From CATOSP01 sp965204715 (GTDB lineage Bacteria > Chloroflexota > Dehalococcoidia > Lucifugimonadales > UBA3495), in NCBI GenBank assembly GCA_965204715.1, contig OZ242009.1, positions 1,984,001-2,048,000 on the forward strand: a stretch of DNA of 64,000 nt, in the 5' to 3' direction. The notes beneath the pieces were generated by a model. It was not told the origin of the DNA. It did no database searches and worked only from the letters and a program-made list of their open reading frames with translations. This document shows positions 35,360 to 44,346 of the stretch, one piece after another. The translations under genes and the position numbers were made by a program. Numbering within the stretch: position 1 is the first letter of the stretch; each line of letters starts with the position of its first letter.

Positions 35360-35800
35360 ATGCTGAAGTCATTCTTCCATACAGGCTTCGTAGTCAGGGA
35401 CATAGAGGAATCGGTAAGGTTCTACTCCGAGGTATTGGGGATGCGCATCGCCGGGCGCACCGAGCGGCAGGGCGAGTTCGTGGAGCAGGTGTTGGCCTTC
35501 CCCGGCGCCCACATCAAGGGCGGGTTCGTGGACATGGGTGAGGGGCATCAACTGGAGCTTATCCAGTACCTGTCACCCCAGAGCGGTCCCGGCGGCATCA
35601 ACCGCAACGACCTCGGTGCGACGCACCTCGCCTTCTACGTCGAGGACATCGACCGCTTCTACGAAGAAACGTCGAAAAAGGGCCTCGCCTACAACAACCC
35701 TCCGGCCACCATGTATGACGAGAACGGGTCGGTGGCGCGAAAAGCCTGCTATGCCACCGACCCCGACGGCAACTGGCTGGAATTCGTGGAGATATTTTAG
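35360..35800 (+). CDS. VOC-family protein inserted between trpE and trpG
   Basis: 146 residues of glyoxalase fold: FFHTGFVVRDIEESVRFYSE, GFVDMGEGHQLELIQYL, GATHLAFYVEDIDRFYEE, and a C-terminal TDPDGNWLEFVEIF. The ligands H, E, H, E of the lactoylglutathione lyase pattern are present. It has no known role in tryptophan synthesis; 66 bases after trpE and 20 before trpG, it would be cotranscribed. Possibly a glyoxalase-type detoxification enzyme. Confidence 0.88.
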   Translation: MLKSFFHTGFVVRDIEESVRFYSEVLGMRIAGRTERQGEFVEQVLAFPGAHIKGGFVDMGEGHQLELIQYLSPQSGPGGINRNDLGATHLAFYVEDIDRFYEETSKKGLAYNNPPATMYDENGSVARKACYATDPDGNWLEFVEIF

Positions 35801-35820
35801 GATTTTAGGGAGAGTCCGCT

Positions 35821-36405
35821 ATGTTGCTCTTGATCGACAATTACGACAGCTTCACCTACAACCTCTACCAGTACCTCGCTGAGTTGGGCGCTGAGGTGGT
35901 GACCCACCGCAACGACAAGATAACCATCGAGGAGATAGAGGACCTGTCCCCGGACGGCATTGTCATCTCACCCGGCCCCTGTACTCCCAACGAGGCCGGA
36001 ATATCCAACGAGACGGTCCGCCGCTTTGGGGAAAGACTCCCCATCCTGGGCGTTTGCCTCGGCCACCAGTGCGTCGGCAGCGTCTACGGCGGACGGGTAG
36101 ATCAGGCCGGGGAGATCCGCCACGGCAAGACGTCCATGATCCACCACAACGGCGCGGGCGTTCTGGCCGGACTGCCCAACCCCTTCGAGGCCATCCGCTA
36201 CCACTCCCTGGTGGTGTATCCTGAGACCGTGCCCGACTGCCTGGAGGTCACTGCGTGGACGGAAAACGGACTGGTTATGGGCCTGCGACACAAGGAGCAC
36301 CCGGTAGAGGGCATCCAGTTCCACCCCGAGTCCATCATGACCCCCGACGGCAAGCACCTTCTGCAAAACTTCCTGGACAGGGTGGAGAAGCATACGGCAC
36401 GATGA
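35821..36405 (+). CDS. trpG: Anthranilate synthase component II (glutamine amidotransferase)
   Basis: 194 residues of class I glutamine amidotransferase: LLLIDNYDSFTYNL at the start, PGPCTPNEAG, the nucleophile Cys in LGVCLGHQCV, and the His-Glu pair in IQFHPESIM. It supplies ammonia from glutamine to TrpE. GGGAGAG precedes ATG 35821. Confidence 0.96.
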   Translation: MLLLIDNYDSFTYNLYQYLAELGAEVVTHRNDKITIEEIEDLSPDGIVISPGPCTPNEAGISNETVRRFGERLPILGVCLGHQCVGSVYGGRVDQAGEIRHGKTSMIHHNGAGVLAGLPNPFEAIRYHSLVVYPETVPDCLEVTAWTENGLVMGLRHKEHPVEGIQFHPESIMTPDGKHLLQNFLDRVEKHTAR

Positions 36406-36472
36406 GATGATCCGTGCTGCCGCGGGAGACTCGCCGGGCAATCACCGAACAGGGTTGATATGGGAACTCGCA

Positions 36473-36697
36473 ATGAGAAACATTAAGGATAATCGTGGAA
36501 AAACACCCCGATGGGTTTGTAGCCTACCCATTGGCATAAAGGGCGTAGTTGCCGGCCAGGGAGACACATTCGAGGAGGCTCCGGAAGATGTGAAGCCGGC
36601 TATCTGCACCCATGTGGAGACGTTCGATAGAGACGTAGTTGACGATGGAGGACCGGCTTCCGGGGTTTTCTTGACGGAGGCCCAGGTGGCCATATAA
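36473..36697 (+). CDS. HicB-like small antitoxin-type protein
   Basis: 74 residues from ATG 36473: VCSLPIGIKGVVAGQGDTFE then EAPEDVKPAICTHVETFDRD. The pattern GQGDTxEEAxEDVKxAI is that of HicB-type antitoxin domains. No HicA-like toxin is seen beside it. There is no clear Shine-Dalgarno. It is inserted in the trp operon between trpG and trpD; a solitary or decaying antitoxin is likely. Confidence 0.55.
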   Translation: MRNIKDNRGKTPRWVCSLPIGIKGVVAGQGDTFEEAPEDVKPAICTHVETFDRDVVDDGGPASGVFLTEAQVAI

Positions 36698-37021
36698 TGA
36701 CCTCAGTTTCCGAAGGATATACCGAGGTCCAGGGTCATCAGAGTGTGCGCATTTTTTGATTCCGTCTTGTACGGGAGTCGAACCATCCGGTGTTCAGCAG
36801 GGGGAACGCTGACGGTAGCGTAGCCCCGTTGACTGTCCCGAATCACGCCACAGTCAGGTCTTCGACACCAGGGACTATGTTAAGGACTATACTTCCAGGG
36901 CCAACATCTCGAGGAGAGAGTTCATCGAAGCCTGCGAACAACCCTGACCGGGAAGTGTGGGACCCATCGAAGACTGCCAATCGACCGGACCCACACGGCC
37001 CAACCCAACGGAGCAGCGCCA
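36698..37021. other. Gap between the HicB-like gene and trpD
   Basis: 324 bases. A weak GACCTC / GAGGTC inverted repeat lies just after the HicB-like gene. An open stretch without a start (about 36826-36945) reads RDYVKDYTSRANISRREF and could be a relic. No promoter or terminator is evident, so trpD probably reads through from upstream. Confidence 0.4.
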
Positions 37022-38038
37022 ATGGACATTCGTGAGGCGATAGACCAGGTGGTTTCCGGGCGTTCCCTCAGCATGGAGGACGCCTCCGCGGTCATGCGCC
37101 AGGTCATGGAAGGGGAGGCCACCCCGGCCCAGTTGGGATCCTTCCTCACCGGCCTGCGCATCAAGGGGGAAACGGCCCAGGAAATTGCGGGCATGGCCGC
37201 GGTCATGCGCGAGTTCTCCTTGCGGGTGCATGTGGACGGCCCGCTGATTGACACAGTGGGCACCGGCGGCGACGGTCAGAACACTTTCAACATCTCCACC
37301 GCCACCGCCTTCGTCGCCGCTGCCGCCGGGCTGAAGGTGGCCAAGCACGGCAACCGCGCCGCGTCCGGGACCTGCGGCAGCGCCGACGTGCTGGAGGCCC
37401 TCGGCGTCAAAATCGACCTCCCCCCGGAAGGTGTGGCCCAGTGCATCAAGGAGGTGGGCGTAGGCTTCATGTTCGCCCCGGTGTTCCACCCGGCTATGCG
37501 CCACGCCGCCCCCGTGCGGCGGGAAATCGGCATCCGCACCGTGTTCAATATCCTCGGCCCTCTGACCAATCCCGCCGGAGCGCAGACCCAACTCCTGGGA
37601 GTTGCCTTCCCGGAACTGGGAGAGATTATGGCCGAAGTGCTGCGGATGCTAGGTTCCCACCGGGCAATGATCGTCCACGGCCACGGCGGCATGGACGAAC
37701 TCTCCCTGTCAGGTGACTCGACAGTCTGGGAAGTCCGGGAGGGAGCGCTGAACCGCTGGATAGTCCGTGTCGAGGACACCGGGCTGCCGGAAACTCCAGT
37801 CTCGGCCATCCGCAGCGGCACCAAAGAGGAGAACGCCGCCACCATGCGCCGACTCTTCCAGGGTGAGACAGGCCCCGTCCGCGACGTGGTCCTGCTCAAC
37901 AGCGCCGGAGTGCTGATGGCTGGAGACCTGGCCGGAACGGTCCGCGAAGGCGTGGAAACGGCCGCCGGTATAATCGACAGCGGCGCAGCCCTGGCCAAAC
38001 TGGACGCCCTGGTGGAGTTGAGCCAGGCGGTGGCGTAA
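37022..38038 (+). CDS. trpD: Anthranilate phosphoribosyltransferase
   Basis: 338 residues. GTGGDGQNTFNISTA binds PRPP; KHGNRAASGTCGSADVLEA is the anthranilate/metal region, with the variant GTCGSAD where KSGSAD is common; HHGG-like VHGHGGMDELS is intact. It joins anthranilate and PRPP to phosphoribosyl-anthranilate. GGAG lies 8 bases before ATG 37022. Confidence 0.96.
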   Translation: MDIREAIDQVVSGRSLSMEDASAVMRQVMEGEATPAQLGSFLTGLRIKGETAQEIAGMAAVMREFSLRVHVDGPLIDTVGTGGDGQNTFNISTATAFVAAAAGLKVAKHGNRAASGTCGSADVLEALGVKIDLPPEGVAQCIKEVGVGFMFAPVFHPAMRHAAPVRREIGIRTVFNILGPLTNPAGAQTQLLGVAFPELGEIMAEVLRMLGSHRAMIVHGHGGMDELSLSGDSTVWEVREGALNRWIVRVEDTGLPETPVSAIRSGTKEENAATMRRLFQGETGPVRDVVLLNSAGVLMAGDLAGTVREGVETAAGIIDSGAALAKLDALVELSQAVA

Positions 38039-38067
38039 AGCAGCCTTCCGCTCAAACCACTTGGAAT

Positions 38068-38187
38068 ATGGACTCCAAACCTCTCAGATTCAGTCAACAC
38101 GCGCCGGAAAAACTTGTAGAAACCCGCAGGCTAGGATTTGATGTCTATGAAGATACGATCATAGTAACCATACATAGCAGCTATTAA
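38068..38187 (+). pseudogene. DUF4258-like toxin relic (N-terminal 39 residues)
   Basis: ATG 38068 begins MDSKPLRFSQHAPEKLVETR, the DUF4258 start, and stops at 38185-38187 after VYEDTIIVTIHSSY. The minus strand of 38208-38325 reads RENHRYLIGFFADYSQDMP and AQHVMDNEPLTAT then stop, which looks like the C-terminus of such a protein in inverted orientation. The gene therefore seems broken by inversion or by stop. A DUF2283 gene, the usual companion, follows at 38332. Confidence 0.5.
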
Positions 38188-38331
38188 GAGATCCACGGCT
38201 TATTCTCTCAGGTCGCGGTCAAAGGCTCATTGTCCATCACGTGTTGGGCGACCGGCATATCCTGTGAATAGTCCGCGAAGAAACCGATGAGATAGCGGTG
38301 GTTTTCCCGTACGCGGCAGGGCGGGAGAGGT

Positions 38332-38538
38332 ATGAAAATCAAATATAGCCCCGATGTGGATATTCTAATGGTGCGGTTCTCTGACAAACCCTATGATTAT
38401 GCTGAAGAAAACGACGGTATAATCTCACACTTCGACGAAAACGGCATTCCAGAGTTGCTGGAAATCATGGATGCCAAGGAATTCGTCCTCGGGTCTCTCG
38501 CCAGCATCATGCAGAATAAAGAAGTAACGGTGTCCTGA
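38332..38538 (+). CDS. DUF2283-family protein (antitoxin-like)
   Basis: 68 residues: MKIKYSPDVDILMVRFSDKP, YDYAEENDGIISHFDENGIP, LLEIMDAKEFV. It is a clear DUF2283 member; the family is found beside DUF4258 proteins and is thought to be the antitoxin. GGGAGAGG precedes the ATG. Its stop is one base before trpC, so it is embedded in the trp operon. Confidence 0.85.
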   Translation: MKIKYSPDVDILMVRFSDKPYDYAEENDGIISHFDENGIPELLEIMDAKEFVLGSLASIMQNKEVTVS

Positions 38539-38539
38539 T

Positions 38540-39346
38540 ATGCCTAACATCCTCGACGAAATAGTAGCTGCAAAACGGGAAGAACTTGCCTCCCAACGCC
38601 GGGCCGTTCCTTTGAACTCCCTCAAGGAGAGCATATCCGGACAGCCAGACCCGCTCTCGCTGGCGTACGCGCTGGGCTGTGGCGGTGTCCGGCTCATGGC
38701 CGAAGTCAAGAAAGCATCCCCGTCCCGGGGCCTGCTCAGTCCGGACTTCGACCCGGTACGGCTTGCCAGCGCTTATACCGGCAACGGCGCATCCGCAGTG
38801 TCGGTACTCACCGACCCACGTTTCCAGGGAGAGCCGGAACATCTCGCCCGGATCAAGCGGTCGGGCGCGTCTGGCAGTGCCCCGGTCTTGAGGAAAGACT
38901 TCCTCTTCGACCCATACCAGGTCTACGAGGCCCGAGCCATCGGTGCGGACGCCATTCTGCTGATTGTGTCCATCCTCGAACCTGCTCAACTCAAGGACCT
39001 TCTGGGTTTGGCGTCAGAACTCAGTATGCAGAGTCTGGTTGAAATTCATGACGAGTCCGAGTTGGAAGTAGCCGTGGACGCCGGTGCGCTCATCATCGGC
39101 ATCAACAACCGCGACCTGCGCACATTCGTGACAGACCTTGCCGTCAGCCGCAGACTGGCCCCGCTGGTCCCCAGGGACAAAGTCATAGTCAGCGAGAGCG
39201 GAATCAACACGCCCCAGGACCTGCGCGATCTGGGCGATTGCGGTGTCAACGCCGTCCTGGTAGGGGAAGCCTTGGTCACCGCCCCCAACATACCGGCCAA
39301 AGTCAGGGAACTGGCAGGCATGACCGTTCCCCCGGTCAAGGCTTGA
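38540..39346 (+). CDS. trpC: Indole-3-glycerol-phosphate synthase
   Basis: 268 residues, (beta/alpha)8 barrel with AEVKKASPSRG (catalytic Lys), VLRKDFLFDPYQ, GINNRDLRTF and VSESGINTPQDL. It closes the indole ring from CdRP, releasing CO2. The ATG follows the DUF2283 stop by one base; the stop overlaps trpF (TGATG). Confidence 0.97.
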   Translation: MPNILDEIVAAKREELASQRRAVPLNSLKESISGQPDPLSLAYALGCGGVRLMAEVKKASPSRGLLSPDFDPVRLASAYTGNGASAVSVLTDPRFQGEPEHLARIKRSGASGSAPVLRKDFLFDPYQVYEARAIGADAILLIVSILEPAQLKDLLGLASELSMQSLVEIHDESELEVAVDAGALIIGINNRDLRTFVTDLAVSRRLAPLVPRDKVIVSESGINTPQDLRDLGDCGVNAVLVGEALVTAPNIPAKVRELAGMTVPPVKA

Positions 39347-40008
39347 TGGAAACGGGGTTGCAGGTCAAGATTTGCGGCGTCAGGGCCTTGGAAGACGCCC
39401 GCGTCGCCGCCGATGCCGGGGCCGACTTCATCGGACTGGTCTTCGTTCCGGGAAGGCGCCGCAGGCTGGAAATTCCCGACGCAGCCAACATAGTTGATGG
39501 AATCAGGCAGTCATCCTCGGCCGCTCCCAGATTCGTCGGCCTTTTCGCCGACCAACCGCTGGATGAGGTCAATAGGACCATAGTGGCCTGTGGGCTGAAC
39601 GTTGCCCAGCTATGCGGGACCGAGTCCCTGGAGTATTGCCGGCAGACCGAAGCCCCGGTGATCAAGGTCCTCCACGTTCCCAATACTGCCTCCGGGGATG
39701 AAGCAGTCTCCGAGTTCGCCGCACGTATGGAGTCCTACGCATCCGCCGGGAATATGGTCACCCTCGACAGGCTGGTAGAAGGACTCCAGGGAGGAACCGG
39801 CCAGAGCTTCGACTGGAGCGTTGCCGCGGACCTGTCCGAGGGGGGGCACCGTTTCCTGCTGGCCGGGGGTCTCACGCCGGAAAACGTGGCCCAGGCAGTG
39901 GCCCAGGTCAGGCCGTGGGGGGTCGACGTGTCCAGTGGCGTCGAAACTGGAGGCGTGCAAGATACAGCAAAGATCAGGGACTTCATACGCGCCGCCCGTC
40001 AGGGATAG
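39346..40008 (+). CDS. trpF: Phosphoribosylanthranilate isomerase
   Basis: 220 residues from ATG 39346, which overlaps the trpC stop. VKICGVRALEDARVAADAGA carries the catalytic Cys; later LAGGLTPENVAQAV and GVDVSSGVETGGVQD (Asp) complete the active site. It isomerises PRA to CdRP. The length is normal. Confidence 0.96.
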   Translation: METGLQVKICGVRALEDARVAADAGADFIGLVFVPGRRRRLEIPDAANIVDGIRQSSSAAPRFVGLFADQPLDEVNRTIVACGLNVAQLCGTESLEYCRQTEAPVIKVLHVPNTASGDEAVSEFAARMESYASAGNMVTLDRLVEGLQGGTGQSFDWSVAADLSEGGHRFLLAGGLTPENVAQAVAQVRPWGVDVSSGVETGGVQDTAKIRDFIRAARQG

Positions 40009-40038
40009 CGGCGTCAAACCAACTCTTGAGGCAAAACG

Positions 40039-41247
40039 ATGGTGGCTGAGACACAGGCGCATCTTCCTGACGGGCGGGGCAGGTTTGAAGAGTTTGGCGG
40101 GCAGTTTGTCCCCGAGACCCTTATGGCCGCCCTCCAGGAACTGGAGACCGCATACCGGGAAGCCAGGGAGTCCCTGGGCTTTCAGAACGCTCTGGCTCAC
40201 CTGCTGCGGACCTACGCCGGGAGGCCAACTCCCCTCTACTTCGCCGAAAACCTCACCCGCCATTGCGGCGGCGCGAAGATTTACCTGAAGCGGGAAGACC
40301 TGGCCCACACCGGAGCGCACAAGATCAACAACGCCCTGGGTCAGGCCCTGCTGGCCCAGCACATGGGCAAGCAGCGCATCATCGCCGAGACTGGGGCCGG
40401 TCAGCACGGGGTGGCCTCCGCAACCGCCTGCGCCATGCTCGGCCTGGAGTGCATCGTCTACATGGGGGCCGAAGACATCCAGCGACAGGCGCTCAACGTG
40501 TTCCGGATGCGTCTCCTCGGCTCCGAGGTAATCCCGGTCGAATCCGGCACCCGCACCCTCAAGGACGCCATCAACGAGGCCATCCGCGACTGGGTTACCA
40601 ATGTGGAGACGACCCACTACCTGATTGGCAGCGCGGTCGGCCCCCACCCTTACCCCATGCTGGTTAGGGACTTCCAGAGAATAATCGGAGTGGAAGCGCG
40701 CCAACAGATACTGGACGCGGAATCACGCCTGCCGGACTACGTCGTTGCCTGCGTCGGAGGAGGCAGCAACGCCATCGGGACCTTCCATCCCTTCATCGAC
40801 GACACGGGCGTATCCCTCGTGGGGGTGGAAGCCGGCGGCGAGGGGCTGGACAGCGAGCGCCACTCAGCCACCCTGACTGCCGGTCGGCCCGGAGTGCTCC
40901 ACGGGGCAATGACCTATCTGCTCCAGGACGACCACGGCCAGATACACGAGACCCACAGCATCTCCGCAGGACTGGACTACCCCGGCGTCGGACCGGAGCA
41001 CAGCTATCTGAAAGACGCGGGGAGGGCGCAATACCTGGAAGTCACCGACACCCAGGCATTGGAAGGCTTTCACCTGCTATGCCGTACCGAGGGCATCATC
41101 CCCGCCCTTGAGCCGTCCCACGCCGTGTTCCACGCGGCCCGTCTCGCGTCTCAACTATCCCAGGACAAGACCATCCTGGTATGCCTCAGCGGCCGCGGCG
41201 ACAAGGATATAGACATAGTGGCCAGGAGCGGAGGAATCGAGCTTTAG
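40039..41247 (+). CDS. trpB: Tryptophan synthase beta chain
   Basis: 402 residues with FGGQFVPETLMAALQELE at the start, KREDLAHTGAHKINNALGQA carrying the PLP Lys, GAGQHGVASATAC and the GGGSNAIG phosphate loop. It is a TrpB1-type chain that normally works with TrpA. No trpA follows: the next gene is a P450. GAGG precedes ATG 40039. Last trp gene in the window. Confidence 0.97.
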   Translation: MVAETQAHLPDGRGRFEEFGGQFVPETLMAALQELETAYREARESLGFQNALAHLLRTYAGRPTPLYFAENLTRHCGGAKIYLKREDLAHTGAHKINNALGQALLAQHMGKQRIIAETGAGQHGVASATACAMLGLECIVYMGAEDIQRQALNVFRMRLLGSEVIPVESGTRTLKDAINEAIRDWVTNVETTHYLIGSAVGPHPYPMLVRDFQRIIGVEARQQILDAESRLPDYVVACVGGGSNAIGTFHPFIDDTGVSLVGVEAGGEGLDSERHSATLTAGRPGVLHGAMTYLLQDDHGQIHETHSISAGLDYPGVGPEHSYLKDAGRAQYLEVTDTQALEGFHLLCRTEGIIPALEPSHAVFHAARLASQLSQDKTILVCLSGRGDKDIDIVARSGGIEL

Positions 41248-41533
41248 CGCCGCAAACCCTGGAAGGTCTGAGGTGGACACGGAATCCATAGTCTTCTCGC
41301 CAACTGTCAGGCGCCACGCCTCGTTATCCGGTTCCCGTCCTCCAGGAGTATTCTCAACTGTCGTTGTCCCTGAGTCGGTCCACCTATCCCGAATGGTGAC
41401 TAACAGTGCATGGAACATCGAATGTGCGGAGCCGCACGCGCTGCGTTTCCCGTGTGCTTATGGCAGCAAATGCAACTGCCTGCCTTGCCGTAAAGTTGAC
41501 ATAAGAGACAATCGATGATGATGACCATTCGCA
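41248..41533. other. Gap after trpB
   Basis: 286 bases without a gene I can support. No trpA frame exists in either strand, and no strong terminator is visible. A TTGACA at 41496 lacks a good -10. Confidence 0.5.
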
Positions 41534-41562
41534 TTGACAGGGGCTGCGTGCTGAATTAAAGT
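41534..41562 (+). promoter_or_regulatory. Candidate promoter of the P450 gene
   Basis: TTGACA at 41534-41539, a 17-base spacer and TAAAGT at 41557-41562 (four of six). The Shine-Dalgarno GGGAGG lies before ATG 41596. Confidence 0.55.
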
Positions 41563-41595
41563 CGTGAATCATCATTGAACGTCGGGAGGTGCTTC

Positions 41596-42816
41596 ATGGT
41601 CACGGCAATAAATGACGACCTGTTTGCTCCTGAAGTGATTGCCAATCCGTATCCGTATTTCGAACAGTTGCGTGAGGAAGACCCCGTACACTGGAACGAG
41701 AAGTACGGGGTCTGGATACTTACGCGCTACGACGACGTGGTATGGGTGACCCGCCATCACGAGCAATTCTCTTCTGAGACCTTCAAGCGCGACCCCCGGC
41801 CTCCCTATCCCGCAATCGACGAGGAAGACCAGCCGATCTACGAATTCATCAAGGCTTTCCAGATCGACCGCTTCATCCAGCATGACCGGCCCGCCCACTT
41901 CGACATGCGCATGGTGTTGAGCCGGTACTTCACCCCCAAGGCGATGGAGTCGTGGCGGCCTATGGTCAGAAACGCCATCAAGTATCTCATCGACGGCATT
42001 GAAGACTACGGTCGCATGGACGTGATGCGGGACTTCGCCATCCCCTTGCCGCTGCTGGTAATCGCCCAGATGATGGGAGTTCCCAACGAGGACCGGCCAT
42101 ACATCCGCCAGTTGGCCGAGAAGCTGCTGTTTCTCAACCGGGGCGAGCCGGACCGGATGCGTACCTATTCCCAGGGCGCGGCGGGAATCAAGGAGTACAT
42201 CGATCCGCTTATCGAACAACGTCTGGCTGAACCCAACGACGATCTGCTTTCCGTGCTGGCAGAGGGAGAGCGGGACGGCATCTTCAACCGGGACCAGGTG
42301 CTGGCCAACGCCGCGCTGCTGCTGGTGGCGGGCCACGAGACGACCATCAACCTCATCTGCAACGGCACCCTGGCATTCATGCGCAACCCGGAGCAGTGGG
42401 AAATGCTGCGCGAGGACCCTGAGGGGATGACCCAACGGGCCACCGAGGAGTGCCTCCGCTACGACTCGTCGGTCAAGTCCATCCAGAGGATTGCCGCCGA
42501 GGACGTGAAGATGGGGGACAAGGTAATCAACAAGGATGACCGGGTGCGCTGGTTCATTACGGCGGCGAACCGTGACCCGCGGAAGTTCGAGGAGGCGGAT
42601 ACCTTCGACATCAGCCGCTGGCCGAACCCCCACGTCGCTTTCGGCGGCGGTATCCACCACTGCCTGGGCGTCAACCTGGCCCGCATGGAGGGGCAGGAGG
42701 CGTTCATGGGCCTGGCGCAGCGGTTCGCGGGGTTCGAGCTTGAGACCGAGGACCTGGAATACCAGCCGACCATCAACCTCCGGTCGCTCAAGACCCTGCC
42801 GGTGAGCTTCAAGTAG
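41596..42816 (+). CDS. Cytochrome P450
   Basis: 406 residues from ATG 41596, placed by GGGAGG 6 bases upstream. Landmarks are AGHETTINLI in helix I (oxygen activation), EECLRY (ExxR), and FGGGIHHCLGVNLARME with the heme Cys. It is a soluble bacterial class I type that needs ferredoxin and reductase, which are not adjacent. It hydroxylates some hydrophobic substrate. A terminator follows. Confidence 0.95.
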   Translation: MVTAINDDLFAPEVIANPYPYFEQLREEDPVHWNEKYGVWILTRYDDVVWVTRHHEQFSSETFKRDPRPPYPAIDEEDQPIYEFIKAFQIDRFIQHDRPAHFDMRMVLSRYFTPKAMESWRPMVRNAIKYLIDGIEDYGRMDVMRDFAIPLPLLVIAQMMGVPNEDRPYIRQLAEKLLFLNRGEPDRMRTYSQGAAGIKEYIDPLIEQRLAEPNDDLLSVLAEGERDGIFNRDQVLANAALLLVAGHETTINLICNGTLAFMRNPEQWEMLREDPEGMTQRATEECLRYDSSVKSIQRIAAEDVKMGDKVINKDDRVRWFITAANRDPRKFEEADTFDISRWPNPHVAFGGGIHHCLGVNLARMEGQEAFMGLAQRFAGFELETEDLEYQPTINLRSLKTLPVSFK

Positions 42817-42846
42817 CCTCGCCCAGCGCACTGGCGACAAAGTTGA

Positions 42847-42880
42847 AGGCCGTGACCATCACGTAGGTCGCGGCCTTTTT
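42847..42880 (+). terminator. Rho-independent terminator
   Basis: AGGCCGTGACC (42847-42857) pairs with GGTCGCGGCCT (42866-42876) with one G-T, then TTTT. Confidence 0.8.
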
Positions 42881-43031
42881 GATTGCGATGGTGGGACTGA
42901 TGGGACAGCCTCTTCATTTGAATGGTGTTGGTGGGAGAGACGGATGAAACGCAGACGCCGTCTGACCACCAACCACCGGCCGCCGGTGTTATAATCCGGC
43001 AACATTCACATTCCGGGACAGGAGGAATACC

Positions 43032-43535
43032 ATGGGTTACACGCCGAGCCACCTGGGGCACGTCAACATGTACGTGCGCAATGCCGAGGAAGCGCACAAG
43101 TGGTACGAGGACATCCTTGGTCTGCATACCTACGACCTGGTTCCGGGGCGGGCCGCCTTCATGTCGGCAAACCTGGACGAGTCCCACGAGATCGCCCTGA
43201 TGGAAGTCGGGGCCGGTGCCGCCGGACCGGAAGCGGGCCGCGTCGGGCTGAACCACATGGCATGGCGGATGGAAAGCCTGGAGGACCTGGGAGAGTTCTT
43301 CCACCGGCTGGAGGAACGGGACATCCCCATGCACATCGGGGACCACGGCATATCCCTGGGCATCTACTTCCAGGACCCCGACGGCAACGGCATCGAGGTC
43401 TACTATGAACTGCCCCGGGAACAGTGGTACCGCCACGAGAACCTGTTCCTGCACGGCGACGGCCCCAAGGGACAGTTCCCCGGCCCGTGGGACGAGCTTC
43501 TGGAGAAGCAGAAGGCCGCAGCAGCGGCCCGGTAG
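43032..43535 (+). CDS. VOC-family ring-cleavage dioxygenase-like protein
   Basis: 167 residues: LGHVNMYVRNAEEAHKWYED, LNHMAWRMESLEDLGEFFHR, GISLGIYFQDPDGNGIEVYY. H, H and E of the second module are the metal site; the DPDGNGIEVYYE ending is that of catechol 2,3-dioxygenase-like proteins. A Fe- or Mn-dependent cleavage of a diol is likely; the substrate is not known. GGAGG precedes the ATG. It ends with a terminator. Confidence 0.88.
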   Translation: MGYTPSHLGHVNMYVRNAEEAHKWYEDILGLHTYDLVPGRAAFMSANLDESHEIALMEVGAGAAGPEAGRVGLNHMAWRMESLEDLGEFFHRLEERDIPMHIGDHGISLGIYFQDPDGNGIEVYYELPREQWYRHENLFLHGDGPKGQFPGPWDELLEKQKAAAAAR

Positions 43536-43546
43536 GTGAACCCATA

Positions 43547-43579
43547 AGCCCCCGGACAGTTGGAGTCCGGGGGCTGTTT
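43547..43579 (+). terminator. Rho-independent terminator
   Basis: AGCCCCCGGAC (43547-43557) pairs with GTCCGGGGGCT (43565-43575), then GTTTG. Confidence 0.75.
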
Positions 43580-43856
43580 GGTTCCCCGGTTTGGGAAAAG
43601 TATAGGTTGGAACCCTCGCGCTCTCCTATCGTACTCTCACTGCCCTGCGCCAGTGTAACAAAGGAGTAACGAGCTGCTATTACTACAGTCGCACTTCCGC
43701 GTAGACGTCACTCTCAGCTTTCAAAACAGCTTAGCTTCATTGACGACGGAGGCCATTGTGGAATGTTGCGACTTTCAAGGACGTCCAACTCTCAATTGGT
43801 GATCTGCGACTGTAAGACTGGCAATAATTGACGAATATCAGTAACGGGGTTAAACC
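43580..43856. other. Intergenic region before the PaREP1-like gene
   Basis: About 277 bases with lower GC. No RNA gene or convincing promoter is seen; a TTGACG at 43828 lacks a good -10. Confidence 0.4.
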
Positions 43857-44219
43857 ATGCAGCAGATGCGGACCTACAGGGAACGAAGCCGGGAGTACCT
43901 GACCAGGGCGTTCCAGGAGCTGGAGGCCGGGGATCTGCCCCAGGCTTCGGAGAAGGGTTGGGGGGCCGCAGCACAGATGGTCAAGGCCGTGGCCGATCAA
44001 AGGGGTGTGGAACACCGGAGCCACCGGTCGATCCTCTTCGCTGCGGAGGCGTTTTCACGGGAAACCGGGACTATTCATACCGAAAGACTATTCGACTCCG
44101 CCCGCGCACTGCACGGCAATTTTTATGAGGACACACTGGACCAGGCAGGCGTTTCACGGCGGCTGCGAGACGCATCGAATTTCGTGGACAGGATGGAGGG
44201 TTTGCTGCGCAACGCCTGA
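43857..44219 (+). CDS. PaREP1/HEPN-like helical protein (second copy)
   Basis: 120 residues: RTYRERSREYLTRAFQELEA then GDLPQASEKGWGAAAQMVKA, with RALHGNFYEDTL near the end. It shares GDxxQASEKxWGA and xxHxNFY with the gene at 20838, so both are one family. The HEPN fold is likely and function unknown. No nucleotidyltransferase is beside it. GGGG lies 8 bases before the ATG. Confidence 0.65.
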   Translation: MQQMRTYRERSREYLTRAFQELEAGDLPQASEKGWGAAAQMVKAVADQRGVEHRSHRSILFAAEAFSRETGTIHTERLFDSARALHGNFYEDTLDQAGVSRRLRDASNFVDRMEGLLRNA

Positions 44220-44346
44220 CCTCTGCCGGACTCATGGTCGCGCCGGCAATCAAACAGGTCCTGGACACCTATCGTCCGGGGGCCGTTTGCGTGTGTACCC
44301 TTCGCACGTCGCCCATTGGGTTTCATGCTCAGATTGGGGGGCCTGC

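Noticed and set aside
41496..41525. A second P450 promoter at TTGACA 41496
   Set aside because: No acceptable -10 lies 16-18 bases downstream, whereas the site at 41534 has one.
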